Shown: piece by piece, positions 11,546-19,740 of the stretch
Layout: each line of letters starts with the position of its first letter
How positions within the stretch are numbered: position 1 is the stretch's first letter
NCBI GenBank assembly: GCA_013368325.1
Contig: JAACJK010000148.1
Coordinates: forward strand, 1-21,726
Source of the DNA: Ephemerocybe angulata
Taxonomy: Eukaryota > Basidiomycota > Agaricomycetes > Agaricales > Psathyrellaceae
DNA length: 21,726 nucleotides
Direction: 5' to 3'
Position numbers and translations under genes: made by a program
The notes under the pieces: generated by a model
Told to the model about the DNA's origin: nothing
Databases searched by the model: none
What the model saw: the letters and a program-made list of their open reading frames with translations, nothing else

Positions 11546-12208
11546 CATTCCTATCGAGCATGGGTCGGACGCACTAAACTATACCGACCGGGGCACCAAC
11601 AGAAGGCCGGCACCTACCTCCCAATGGCTATGGTATCCAGCGGGTATCCAGTCGCAGTCCCACAACGTCACATCGACATCCCAAACCGCAAGTTCGGTTG
11701 AAGCACATCGCGTGCGCAGTACACGACGAGCGAAGCGAGGTGAGCACGATGTGTACATGTCCAATCCGTCACTCAACTCGTCTACACCCACCCAAAGGCG
11801 CCTCCAAGATCTCGTCGCCTGCTGCTCGACCCCGCGCCCGGGTCCGCCAGCACCGCCTCCGCCGATCCGCTGTCGTTGTCCGAGAGCTCGCCGCTCAGTG
11901 CCACCGAGGAACTGAAGCTGCTCAAGGGAGTCAAGGCGCAGGTACAGGACGTTGCGAGGGTGTGCAATGCAGTTGCGCGGGGACCTGTCGCAGAAGGGGT
12001 TCAGGGTGTCGTTATGGTGCAGCTGAAGGATGTGATCAACGGAATGGTGGACAAACTCGGGCAGTTTGCGAAGGGGTTCACTCGCGTTAGTCAGGAGGTC
12101 GGAACGGAGGGCAAGCTCGGAGGGCACGCGCTCGTGCTTGACGTTGAGGTGACGTGGAGGGAGCTTACCGGTGTCGTCAACAAACTCGCTCCCAATCTAA
12201 CGAATCAG

Positions 12209-12450
12209 GTACGTGTGTCATTCGCTCGAGTCTACATTCGCTGATTGATTCCTCACGCCGACCCCATCCCCGCAACATGACCGACTTTCCTCCCGCATCT
12301 CCACCAATCTTCGCTACGACGACTGCCCCCGAACTCGGCCTCCCCTTTCGTGTCTCGCTCGTTCCCCTCCATCGCTCGATGTACTTTTTCTACACCGGTG
12401 CCGCCACCCGATGCCACCGACGTCGATTCGCCCCTACGTTTACCGCACAG
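12209..12450 (+). other. Intron-like interruption within the HAMP region (242 bp)
   Basis: Exon 2 ends at NLTNQ and the next family residues (V, then SIAKVTKAV) resume at 12451. GTACGTGT at the start and TACCGCACAG at the end fit a spliced intron in phase 0. It is long for this gene type. Six frames show nothing resembling the kinase inside it, so it is either a long intron or a short intron enlarged by later insertion. Confidence 0.65.
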
Positions 12451-12670
12451 GTCTGATCCATCGCCAAAGTCACAAAGGCCGTCACCCTCGGCGACCTCTG
12501 GAAGCAAATCGAAGTCGACGCGCGCGACCAGATCCTCAATCTCAAGAACACCGTCAACGGCATGGTCGTCCGCATGCACGCGCTTGCCGCCGAAGTCACC
12601 CGCCTCACCTCGAAGTCAGGCGCATGTGCCCAATGGCGAGGGTGTCTGGTTCGAGCTTGTCCGCAACTAG

Positions 12671-12733
12671 GAGCTCGCTTGTGCCGACCCGCATCTGCCG
12701 CTAGGCTCGACATTGTGGCGGAACCGCCAGTGA
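12671..12733 (+). pseudogene. Possible decayed continuation of the HAMP array
   Basis: After the stop, the text AGCTCGCTTGTGCCGACC resembles the codons for the conserved SSL-TD segment that follows VRN in the family. AGGCTCGACATTGTGGCGGA resembles the VRSI(V)A segment. Frames are scrambled and the match is by eye only. Confidence 0.3.
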
Positions 12734-13162
12734 CCATCATCAACAACGACAGGGAGCTCGGGACCGTCCTTCGACGTGCTCCGGTCAGACCCCACGCACA
12801 GCAGCCTGCAGCACCTCACGAGCAGCACGACGCTCCCGAGCCGCATCGTCAGCTTCCACGGCCCGCACACGCCTAACGTCTCCGGCGTTGAGCACGGGAC
12901 TGCACCCGCGTTCCGCGGCGCCATCGGGCCTTCATCACCACCGCCTTCGCACCCCTCCACTTCCGCTTCCTCTCATCCCTCCGCTGCTTCCTCCTCTGCT
13001 GCATCATTGGGATCTGTAACAAACTCCGCGTCGGCATCTTCATCCAGCGCCAGACCGAATTCTCGCGCACCGCCTCACTCTAGGCGCCTGTCCGTCGCGC
13101 TCTGCTCTTTCGTTCTCCGCTCCCTACATTCCTCCGTCTTCACTCTCTTTTCTTCATCCTAG
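12734..13162 (+). CDS. Ser/Pro-rich open frame, possibly the C-terminal tail of the broken kinase gene
   Basis: The frame is open from just after a TGA at 12731 to TAG at 13160-13162. It has no ATG near its beginning (the first usable start is a GTG at 12776), so it is more likely an exon remnant than a gene. The product is low-complexity: residues corresponding to 12927-13080 are mostly Ser, Ala and Pro, with runs such as SSAASLGSVTNSASASSSS. Known group III kinases often end in an unconserved Ser-rich tail after the receiver domain. If this is that tail, the kinase, ATPase and receiver region has been deleted between about 12735 and here. No conserved domain is visible and the assignment is inference. 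Confidence 0.3.
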   Translation, partial: PSSTTTGSSGPSFDVLRSDPTHSSLQHLTSSTTLPSRIVSFHGPHTPNVSGVEHGTAPAFRGAIGPSSPPPSHPSTSASSHPSAASSSAASLGSVTNSASASSSSARPNSRAPPHSRRLSVALCSFVLRSLHSSVFTLFSSS

Positions 13163-13512
13163 CCACCGCACGCGTGCCATCCAAGTATCTTGCAAGTATC
13201 CAAATGCCACAAACGCCGGTCGTCATCCGTAAACATCGCACCCGTCGCATGCACGTAGAAACGTTCACACTGCTGGCGTGACCCATTGCCTCAGCACCAT
13301 GTGTAGCCCGCATCGCTCTCCATGTTGCATTTGTTTTATGTTTCTTTTAGTTTCTCGATTTGGCTGTCGTCATCGTGTTGTCTTTCTTTTTCTCTATTTC
13401 TACTTTCCTGCCCTCGTCATCCTCATCCTCATACTCATTCTCCCTTCCTTTCCTTCTGTTTTTGGCTCATTCTCAATGTTCCTTCTCCGTTCATAGTTGT
13501 TTATCATATTAA
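13163..13512. other. Non-coding pyrimidine-rich stretch downstream of the gene fragment
   Basis: I see no gene here. From about 13310 the + strand is rich in T and C, with short runs such as TTTCTTTTAG and a CATCCTCATCCTCAT micro-repeat near 13418-13434. This composition fits a fungal 3' untranslated or intergenic region. It differs from the satellite in being T-rich rather than C-rich. Confidence 0.5.
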
Positions 13513-13541
13513 CCGACCGACACTCTTGGGCTTGGTCGGTA
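13513..13541. other. Inverted repeat able to form a stem-loop
   Basis: ACCGACC at 13513-13519 and GGTCGGT at 13535-13541 are perfect complements separated by 15 bases. It lies in the non-coding region after the kinase fragment. No function is assigned. Confidence 0.5.
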
Positions 13542-13631
13542 TCATACATACATATTCTTTCTTCCTTCTTTCTCGTGTTTACTGACTGACTTCAGTTCTT
13601 TGTGTGTTCTACTCTACTTGATACTCGTACC

Positions 13632-13733
13632 TCGTGGCGACTTACTTCAGACCTTCAACTACTCGCATAGGGGCCGCGCTCCTTCCCATCTACCGCTCCG
13701 GAGTCCGAACCGTCGGTGGTCATCGTTTCTGTG
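13632..13733 (-). repeat. Inverted, diverged copy of the kinase exon 1 region
   Basis: Read on the minus strand this stretch aligns with 11399-11492. Shared blocks are CAGAA(A)CGATGACC, CCGACGG, GGAGCGG, AGATGG, AAGGAGCGC, GAGTAGTT and TCTGAAGTRAGTCGC. It includes an ATG (13721-13723 on +) and ends with a conserved splice donor (GTAAGT; GTGAGT in the other copy). From the ATG it reads about 20 codons starting MTTDGSDSGAVDGKERG before a TGA. A gap of about 7 bases and one of 10 bases separate the copies. With the terminal repeat it shows that both ends of the insert are related over roughly 390-460 bp. Sequence further inside does not align. Confidence 0.8.
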
Positions 13734-14001
13734 GACGTGACTGGGACTACGACTGGTGTAGTAAGCTTCGACTCGGATAAGCCTGGATGTAGTACTTAAG
13801 CTTAGATATTGTGAATTGAGGGTCCACTGCATCTCCCACTGGTGCCCAACCGCTGCCAGAATAAGTGTCCATTCATCTTGAGGCTATTCTAAGGCATTCA
13901 TATCCCTGGAGGCTGGGGGTAACTACTGTCCCAAGTACACTGTGAAGCAGAGCTTGGCCTAATGTCATTAGTGAAAGTAAAGGCAAAGTTAAGAGGGAAA
14001 A
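13734..14001. other. Non-coding right arm of the insert
   Basis: This stretch lies between the inverted exon-1-like sequence and the right terminal repeat. I see no gene. Its position mirrors 11056-11398 of the left end. A few short matches occur when read on the minus strand (ATCCGAG, CTACACC), but the bulk does not align by eye. It is more A/T-rich and balanced in base content than the satellite. Confidence 0.5.
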
Positions 14002-14022
14002 CCCAAATAAATGGCCAAGGAA
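14002..14022 (-). repeat. Right terminal inverted repeat core
   Basis: On the minus strand this reads TTCCTTGGCCATTTATTTGG, matching the left end in inverse orientation. Unlike the left end it is not flush with the satellite: 34 further bases (14023-14056) lie outside it, including a GC-rich imperfect palindrome around 14024-14042. Either the left end lost this outer part or the right end gained it. Confidence 0.7.
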
Positions 14023-14056
14023 TCCGCCACGCGAAGCGGTGGTCTACTTCCCACAA
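14023..14056. other. Outer right flank of the insert with GC-rich imperfect palindrome
   Basis: CCGCCACGCGAAGCGGTGG (14024-14042) contains CCAC/GTGG and CCGC/GCGG complementary pairs around GCGAAGC. It is followed by 14 bases up to the satellite junction. It has no counterpart at the left end. A subterminal hairpin is seen at Helitron 3' ends, but the expected CTRR end is missing here (the junction reads CACAAG then TTT). Confidence 0.4.
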
Positions 14057-14069
14057 GTTTCAACCATCT

Positions 14070-15489
14070 CCGCACACCGCGACTCGCCACTCTACGACCA
14101 CTGCCTTGTCTCAATTTCCTAACCCTTTCCCGGATGCTCTCATTCCTCCGTGTTCTTCACATACATCACTCCCACTTGACCCACCAGCATGTCTCAATCT
14201 TGCCAATTCATTGATCTTCTGTGATGCCTAAACCTCGTCCGAACGGCCGCTCTCTTCCCCGACCGCATCTGCAATTCCCACGGCCACGCCACATCATTTC
14301 CATCAACCGGATTTGATGACTCTTTCCCACCATTGTCCAAACGCCCTTGTTTATTCCCGTCACATGCCCCTGCGATTCCCACACACATGCATCTCGCTCG
14401 GCGTCATCTCTCACCGCCCGCATCCAACACGGCACCCATCTCTGTCCCCACACCCTTCATCCAAGATGCCCTGCCTAACCCTCCTCCCAACTCACTCGCT
14501 CTGTCCCCTGTCCCATTCCAAACTACTCTCTTCTCCCTTTCCACCTCATCCGTGCTGTCTTTTCCTAAACCTCGCCCCAATGCACTGCTTGCGTTCACAT
14601 GATCTCTTTCTCACGTGCTGCCTCGCACGTTCACGTGTCACCCTCTCAAACTCTCCCTCGACCTCCCTGACCCTTGATCGACTTGCTTTCAAACGTCCAA
14701 CCCTCTCCCTTACACTCCTCTCCACCTGCATCATTTTCTTTCCAACCCCTCCCTCCATTTCGCATGCATCGACCACATCCACGCTTCCCTAACTCTCCCC
14801 ATTTTATTTCCTAAACCTCTCCCCAACGGACTCCACGTCTTGCACATGCATCTCTTCTCGCTTGCATAAACACCTTGTTCTGTTTCCATTCAACCCGACA
14901 CATTTGCCTTCCGCGTTGTCTCCTAACCCTTGTCCAAACGTTTTCAACCATCTCCGCACACCGACTTGCTCCGTCGCACACCTTGACCTCATCCACGATG
15001 TATCCTAAACCTCGCCCTGACGCATGGCTTGCGTTCACATGATCTCTTTCTCACGCACTGCCTCGTGTGTTCCCGTGTCACCCTCTCGGACTTTCCCTCG
15101 ATCTCCCTGAGCCTGCGATCCACCAACAACTCGCTTTCAAATGTTCGACCCTCTTCATTTCATTTCCATTCCCAAACCCTCTCCCTTGCCCTTCTCCGCC
15201 TGCATCATTTCCTTTCAAACACCTCCTGCCATTGCGCATGCTTCAACGCTCCCCGTTCTCTCCATCTGATTCCCTAAACCTCTCCCGCACGGTCTGCTTG
15301 TGTTTCCTTTCAAACTCGGTTCAAACACCTCGCTCTCGTTCCATTTCCTAAACCTCTCCCAAACGGACTCCCCGTATCGCACATGCATCTCTTCTCGCTT
15401 GCCTTTCCTTTCAAACGCCTCGATCTGTTTCCATTCCATTTGTCTTCCGCATTGTCTCCTAACCCTTGTCCAAACGGTTTCAACCATCT
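14070..15489. repeat. Satellite monomer 8, reference 1420-bp copy
   Basis: Exactly 1420 bp, with none of the deletions seen in other copies, so I treat it as the consensus. Boxes of the form CCTAAACCTC or CCTAACCC begin at 14118, 14227, 14474, 14564, 14810, 14922, 15004, 15273, 15347 and 15458. A related TGTCCAAACG without the CCTAA part lies at 14334. The final bases of the interrupted monomer (14057-14069) lead directly into this copy. Confidence 0.96.
14564..14970. repeat. Internal arm A of the satellite monomer (reference copy)
   Basis: Within each monomer a stretch from CCTAAACCTCGCCCC to ATCTCCGCACACCGACTTGC is a diverged version of a second stretch (arm B) further right. Shared landmarks in order are GCTTGCGTTCACATGATCTC, GTGTCACCCTCTC, CTCGCTTTCAAA-type text, CCTAAACCTCTCCC, CACATGCATCTCTTCTCGC, CCTAACCCTTGTCCAAACG and CAACCATCTCCGCACACCG. 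The offset to arm B starts at 440 bp and rises to about 536 because arm B holds roughly 95 extra bases. The monomer therefore arose by an older internal duplication. Confidence 0.88.
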
Positions 15490-15509
15490 CCGCACACCGC
15501 GACTCGCCA
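15004..15509. repeat. Internal arm B of the satellite monomer (reference copy)
   Basis: This is the paralogue of arm A, with the same landmarks in the same order. The extra segment lies around 15273-15346 and contains another CCTAAACCTCTCCCGCACGG box, so arm B looks like arm A plus one more short repeat. Arms A and B differ by many substitutions, whereas neighbouring monomers do not. Amplification of the 1420-bp unit is therefore much younger than the internal duplication. Confidence 0.86.
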
Positions 15510-16908
15510 CTCTACGACCACTGCCTTGTCTCAATTTCCTAACCCTTTCCCGGATGCTCTCATTCCTCCGTGTTCTTCACATACATCACTCCCACTTGAC
15601 CCACCAGCATGTCTCAATCTTGCCAATTCATTGATCTTCTGTGATGCCTAAACCTCGTCCGAACGGCCGCTCTCTTCCCCGACCGCATCTGCAATTCCCA
15701 CGGCCACGCCACATCATTTCCATCAACCGGATTTGATGACTCTTTCCCACCATTGTCCAAACGCCCTTGTTTATTCCCGTCACATGCCCCTGCGATTCCC
15801 ACACACATGCATCTCGCTCGGCGTCATCTCTCACCGCCCGCATCCAACACGGCACCCATCTCTGTCCCCACACCCTTCATCCAAGATGCCCTGCCTAACC
15901 CTCCTCCCAACTCACTCGCTCTGTCCCCTGTCCCATTCCAAACTACTCTCTTCTCCCTTTCCACCTCATCCGTGCTGTCTTTTCCTAAACCTCGCCCCAA
16001 TGCACTGCTTGCGTTCACATGATCTCTTCTCACGTGCTGCCTCGCACGTTCACGTGTCACCCTCTCAAACTCTCCCTCGACCTCCCTGACCCTTGATCGA
16101 CTTGCTTTCAAACGTCCAACCCTCTCCCTTACACTCCTCTCCACCTGCATCATTTTCTTTCCAACCCCTCCCTCCATTTCGCATGCATCGACCACATCCA
16201 CGCTTCCCTAACTCTCCCCATTTTATTTCCTAAACCTCTCCCCAACGGACTCCACGTCTTGCACATGCATCTCTTCTCGCTTGCATAAACACCTTGTTCT
16301 GTTTCCATTCAACCCGACACATTTGCCTTCCGCGTTGTCTCCTAACCCTTGTCCAAACGTTTTCAACCATCTCCGCACACCGACTTGCTCCGTCGCACAC
16401 CTTGACCTCATCCACGATGTATCCTAAACCTCGCCCTGACGCATGGCTTGCGTTCACATGATCTCTTTCTCACGCACTGCCTCGTGTGTTCCCGTGTCAC
16501 CCTCTCGGACTTTCCCTCGATCTCCCTGAGCCTGCGATCCACCAACAACTCGCTTTCAAATGTTCGACCCTCTTCATTTCATTTCCATTCCCAAACCCTC
16601 TCCCTTGCCCTTCTCCGCCTGCATCATTTCCTTTCAAACACCTCCTGCCATTGCGCATGCTTCAACGCTCCCCGTTCTCTCCATCTGATTCCCTAAACCT
16701 CTCCCGCACGGTCTGCTTGTGTTTCCTTTCAAACTCGGTTCAAACACCTCGCTCTCGTTCCATTTCCTAAACCTCTCCCAAACGGACTCCCCGTATCGCA
16801 CATGCATCTCTTCTCGCTTGCCTTTCCTTTCAAACGCCTCGATCTGTTTCCATTCCATTTGTCTTCCGCATTGTCTCCTAACCCTTGTCCAAACGGTTTC
16901 AACCATCT
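15490..16908. repeat. Satellite monomer 9
   Basis: Length 1419. One missing T near 16027 (GATCTCTTCTCACG) explains the difference from the reference. Confidence 0.95.
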
Positions 16909-18326
16909 CCGCACACCGCGACTCGCCACTCTACGACCACTGCCTTGTCTCAATTTCCTAACCCTTTCCCGGATGCTCTCATTCCTCCGTGTTCTTCACA
17001 TACATCACTCCCACTTGACCCACCAGCATGTCTCAATCTTGCCAATTCATTGATCTTCTGTGATGCCTAAACCTCGTCCGAACGGCCGCTCTCTTCCCCG
17101 ACCGCATCTGCAATTCCCACGGCCACGCCACATCATTTCCATCAACCGGATTTGATGACTCTTTCCCACCATTGTCCAAACGCCCTTGTTTATTCCCGTC
17201 ACATGCCCCTGCGATTCCCACACACATGCATCTCGCTCGCGTCATCTCTCACCGCCCGCATCCAACACGGCACCCATCTCTGTCCCCACACCCTTCATCC
17301 AAGATGCCCTGCCTAACCCTCCTCCCAACTCACTCGCTCTGTCCCCTGTCCCATTCCAAACTACTCTCTTCTCCCTTTCCACCTCATCCGTGCTGTCTTT
17401 TCCTAAACCTCGCCCCAATGCACTGCTTGCGTTCACATGATCTCTTTCTCACGTGCTGCCTCGCACGTTCACGTGTCACCCTCTCAAACTCTCCCTCGAC
17501 CTCCCTGACCCTTGATCGACTTGCTTTCAAACGTCCAACCCTCTCCCTTACACTCCTCTCCACCTGCATCATTTTCTTTCCAACCCCTCCCTCCATTTCG
17601 CATGCATCGACCACATCCACGCTTCCCTAACTCTCCCCATTTTATTTCCTAAACCTCTCCCCAACGGACTCCACGTCTTGCACATGCATCTCTTCTCGCT
17701 TGCATAAACACCTTGTTCTGTTTCCATTCAACCCGACACATTTGCCTTCCGCGTTGTCTCCTAACCCTTGTCCAAACGTTTTCAACCATCTCCGCACACC
17801 GACTTGCTCCGTCGCACACCTTGACCTCATCCACGATGTATCCTAAACCTCGCCCTGACGCATGGCTTGCGTTCACATGATCTCTTTCTCACGCACTGCC
17901 TCGTGTGTTCCCGTGTCACCCTCTCGGACTTTCCCTCGATCTCCCTGAGCCTGCGATCCACCAACAACTCGCTTTCAAATGTTCGACCCTCTTCATTTCA
18001 TTTCCATTCCCAAACCCTCTCCCTTGCCCTTCTCCGCCTGCATCATTTCCTTTCAAACACCTCCTGCCATTGCGCATGCTTCAACGCTCCCCGTTCTCTC
18101 CATCTGATTCCCTAAACCTCTCCCGCACGGTCTGCTTGTGTTTCCTTCAAACTCGGTTCAAACACCTCGCTCTCGTTCCATTTCCTAAACCTCTCCCAAA
18201 CGGACTCCCCGTATCGCACATGCATCTCTTCTCGCTTGCCTTTCCTTTCAAACGCCTCGATCTGTTTCCATTCCATTTGTCTTCCGCATTGTCTCCTAAC
18301 CCTTGTCCAAACGGTTTCAACCATCT
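16909..18326. repeat. Satellite monomer 10
   Basis: Length 1418. One missing G near 17239 and one missing T near 18147 restore 1420. Confidence 0.95.
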
Positions 18327-19740
18327 CCGCACACCGCGACTCGCCACTCTACGACCACTGCCTTGTCTCAATTTCCTAACCCTTTCCCGGATGCTCTCAT
18401 TCCTCCGTGTTCTTCACATACATCACTCCCACTTGACCCACCAGCATGTCTCATCTGCCAATTCATTGATCTTCTGTGATGCCTAAACCTCGTCCGAACG
18501 GCCGCTCTCTCCCCGACCGGCATCTGCAATTCCCACGGCCACGCCACATCATTTCCATCAACCGGATTTGATGACTCTTTCCCACCATTGTCCAAACGCC
18601 CTTGTTTATTCCCGTCACATGCCCCTGCGATTCCCACACACATGCATCTCGCTCGGCGTCATCTCTCACCGCCCGCATCCAACACGGCACCCATCTCTGT
18701 CCCCACACCCTTCATCCAAGATGCCCTGCCTAACCCTCCTCCCAACTCACTCGCTCTGTCCCCTGTCCCATTCCAAACTACTCTCTTCTCCCTTTCCACC
18801 TCATCCGTGCTGTCTTTCCTAAACCTCGCCCCAATGCACTGCTTGCGTTCACATGATCTCTTTCTCACGTGCTGCCTCGCACGTTCACGTGTCACCCTCT
18901 CAAACTCTCCCTCGACCTCCCTGACCCTTGATCGACTTGCTTTCAAACGTCCAACCCTCTCCCTTACACTCCTCTCCACCTGCATCATTTCTTTCCAACC
19001 CCTCCCTCCATTTCGCATGCATCGACCACATCCACGCTTCCCTAACTCTCCCCATTTTATTTCCTAAACCTCTCCCCAACGGACTCCACGTCTTGCACAT
19101 GCATCTCTTCTCGCTTGCATAAACACCTTGTTCTTTTCCATTCAACCCGACACATTTGCCTTCCGCGTTGTCTCCTAACCCTTGTCCAAACGTTTTCAAC
19201 CATCTCCGCACACGACTTGCTCCGTCGCACACCTTGACCTCATCCACGATGTATCCTAAACCTCGCCCTGACGCATGGCTTGCGTTCACATGATCTCTTT
19301 CTCACGCACTGCCTCGTGTGTTCCCGTGTCACCCTCTCGGACTTTCCCTCGATCTCCCTGAGCCTGCGATCCACCAACAACTCGCTTTCAAATGTTCGAC
19401 CCTCTTCATTTCATTTCCATTCCCAAACCCTCTCCCTTGCCCTTCTCCGCCTGCATCATTTCCTTTCAAACACCTCCTGCCATTGCGCATGCTTCAACGC
19501 TCCCCGTTCTCTCCATCTGATTCCCTAAACCTCTCCCGCACGGTCTGCTTGTGTTTCCTTTCAAACTCGGTTCAAACACCTCGCTCTCGTTCCATTTCCT
19601 AAACCTCTCCCAAACGGACTCCCCGTATCGCACATGCATCTCTTCTCGCTTGCCTTTCCTTTCAAACGCCTCGATCTGTTTCCATTCCATTTGTCTTCCG
19701 CATTGTCTCCTAACCCTTGTCCAAACGGTTTCAACCATCT
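18327..19740. repeat. Satellite monomer 11
   Basis: Length 1414. Seven single-base deletions (two near 18454-18457, then near 18510, 18816, 18989, 19134 and 19213) and one inserted G near 18520 give a net deficit of 6, matching the observed length. Confidence 0.94.

Larger units (their letters stand above)
10544..11721 (+). repeat. Tandem duplication, copy 2
   Basis: This copy comprises 493 bp of satellite and 685 bp of insert. Its right limit is set by the point where copy 1 leaves the gene (CACGA at 11722-11726). The gene continues beyond it without interruption, so copy 2 is the one attached to the rest of the kinase fragment. Confidence 0.9.
11407..12670 (+). pseudogene. Broken fragment of a group III hybrid histidine kinase (Nik1/Os-1 type): N-terminus and first HAMP repeats
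   Basis: Intact group III fungal hybrid kinases carry a tandem array of HAMP units followed by histidine-kinase, ATPase and receiver domains. They act upstream of the HOG osmotic-stress MAPK pathway and are the target pathway of phenylpyrrole and dicarboximide fungicides. Here an ATG at 11407 opens exon 1; exon 2 runs 11546-12208 and exon 3 from 12451. Exon 2 ends with family-typical LKLLKGVKAQVQDV, QLKDVINGMVDKLGQFAK, RVSQEVGTEGKLGG and TWRELTGVVNKLA (about 11909-12208). Exon 3 gives SIAKVTKAVTLGDL and ILNLKNTVNGMVVR. Damage: a missing base near 11819; the GDLSQK motif displaced out of frame at 11979-11996 with several codons lost after it; a TGA at 12454-12456 where the family has Arg; loss of the second EVG-GKLGG segment with a frame change near 12617; then GVWFELVRN and a TAG at 12668. 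Kinase, ATPase and receiver domains are absent. Confidence 0.85.
9890..14056. mobile_element. 4167-bp insertion in the satellite, with terminal inverted repeats, carrying a broken gene
   Basis: Non-satellite DNA separates two halves of one monomer that rejoin in register, with GTT present on both sides (9887-9889 and 14057-14059). TTCCTTGGCCATTT begins at the left boundary and its inverse lies at 14009-14022. A second inverted homology of about 100 bp lies further inside each end. The content is a tandem duplication of the left end, a decayed histidine-kinase gene fragment, a Ser/Pro-rich ORF and non-coding DNA. No transposase, reverse transcriptase or helicase could be seen. It could be a non-autonomous TIR element that acquired host gene sequence, or a genomic fragment inserted by repair. 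A 3-bp overlap is too short to assign a superfamily. Confidence 0.62.

Noticed and set aside
9890..11721. Reading the direct repeats 9890-10543 and 11037-11721 as long terminal repeats of a retrotransposon
   Set aside because: What lies between them is satellite, the repeats contain exon and intron sequence of a gene, there are no TG...CA ends, and no reverse transcriptase, integrase or gag is visible.
11740..11897. An extra intron starting at GTGAGC (11740) that could remove the frameshift near 11819
   Set aside because: None of the nearby AG acceptors that I tested rejoins the two reading frames. One missing C in GCCTGCTGCTCG is the simpler explanation.
11579..12127. 182-codon minus-strand ORF opposite the kinase fragment
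   Set aside because: It is antisense to exon 2, which carries recognisable histidine-kinase text on the + strand. The minus translation shows no domain.
13840..13850. TGGTGCCCAAC resembling a tRNA primer-binding site
   Set aside because: A single short match with no adjacent LTR, polypurine tract or retroelement protein.
14023..14056. Helitron 3' end (hairpin near the junction)
   Set aside because: The junction lacks CTRR, a 3-bp overlap is present although Helitrons make no target duplication, and paired inverted ends argue for a different type of element. Kept only as a palindrome.
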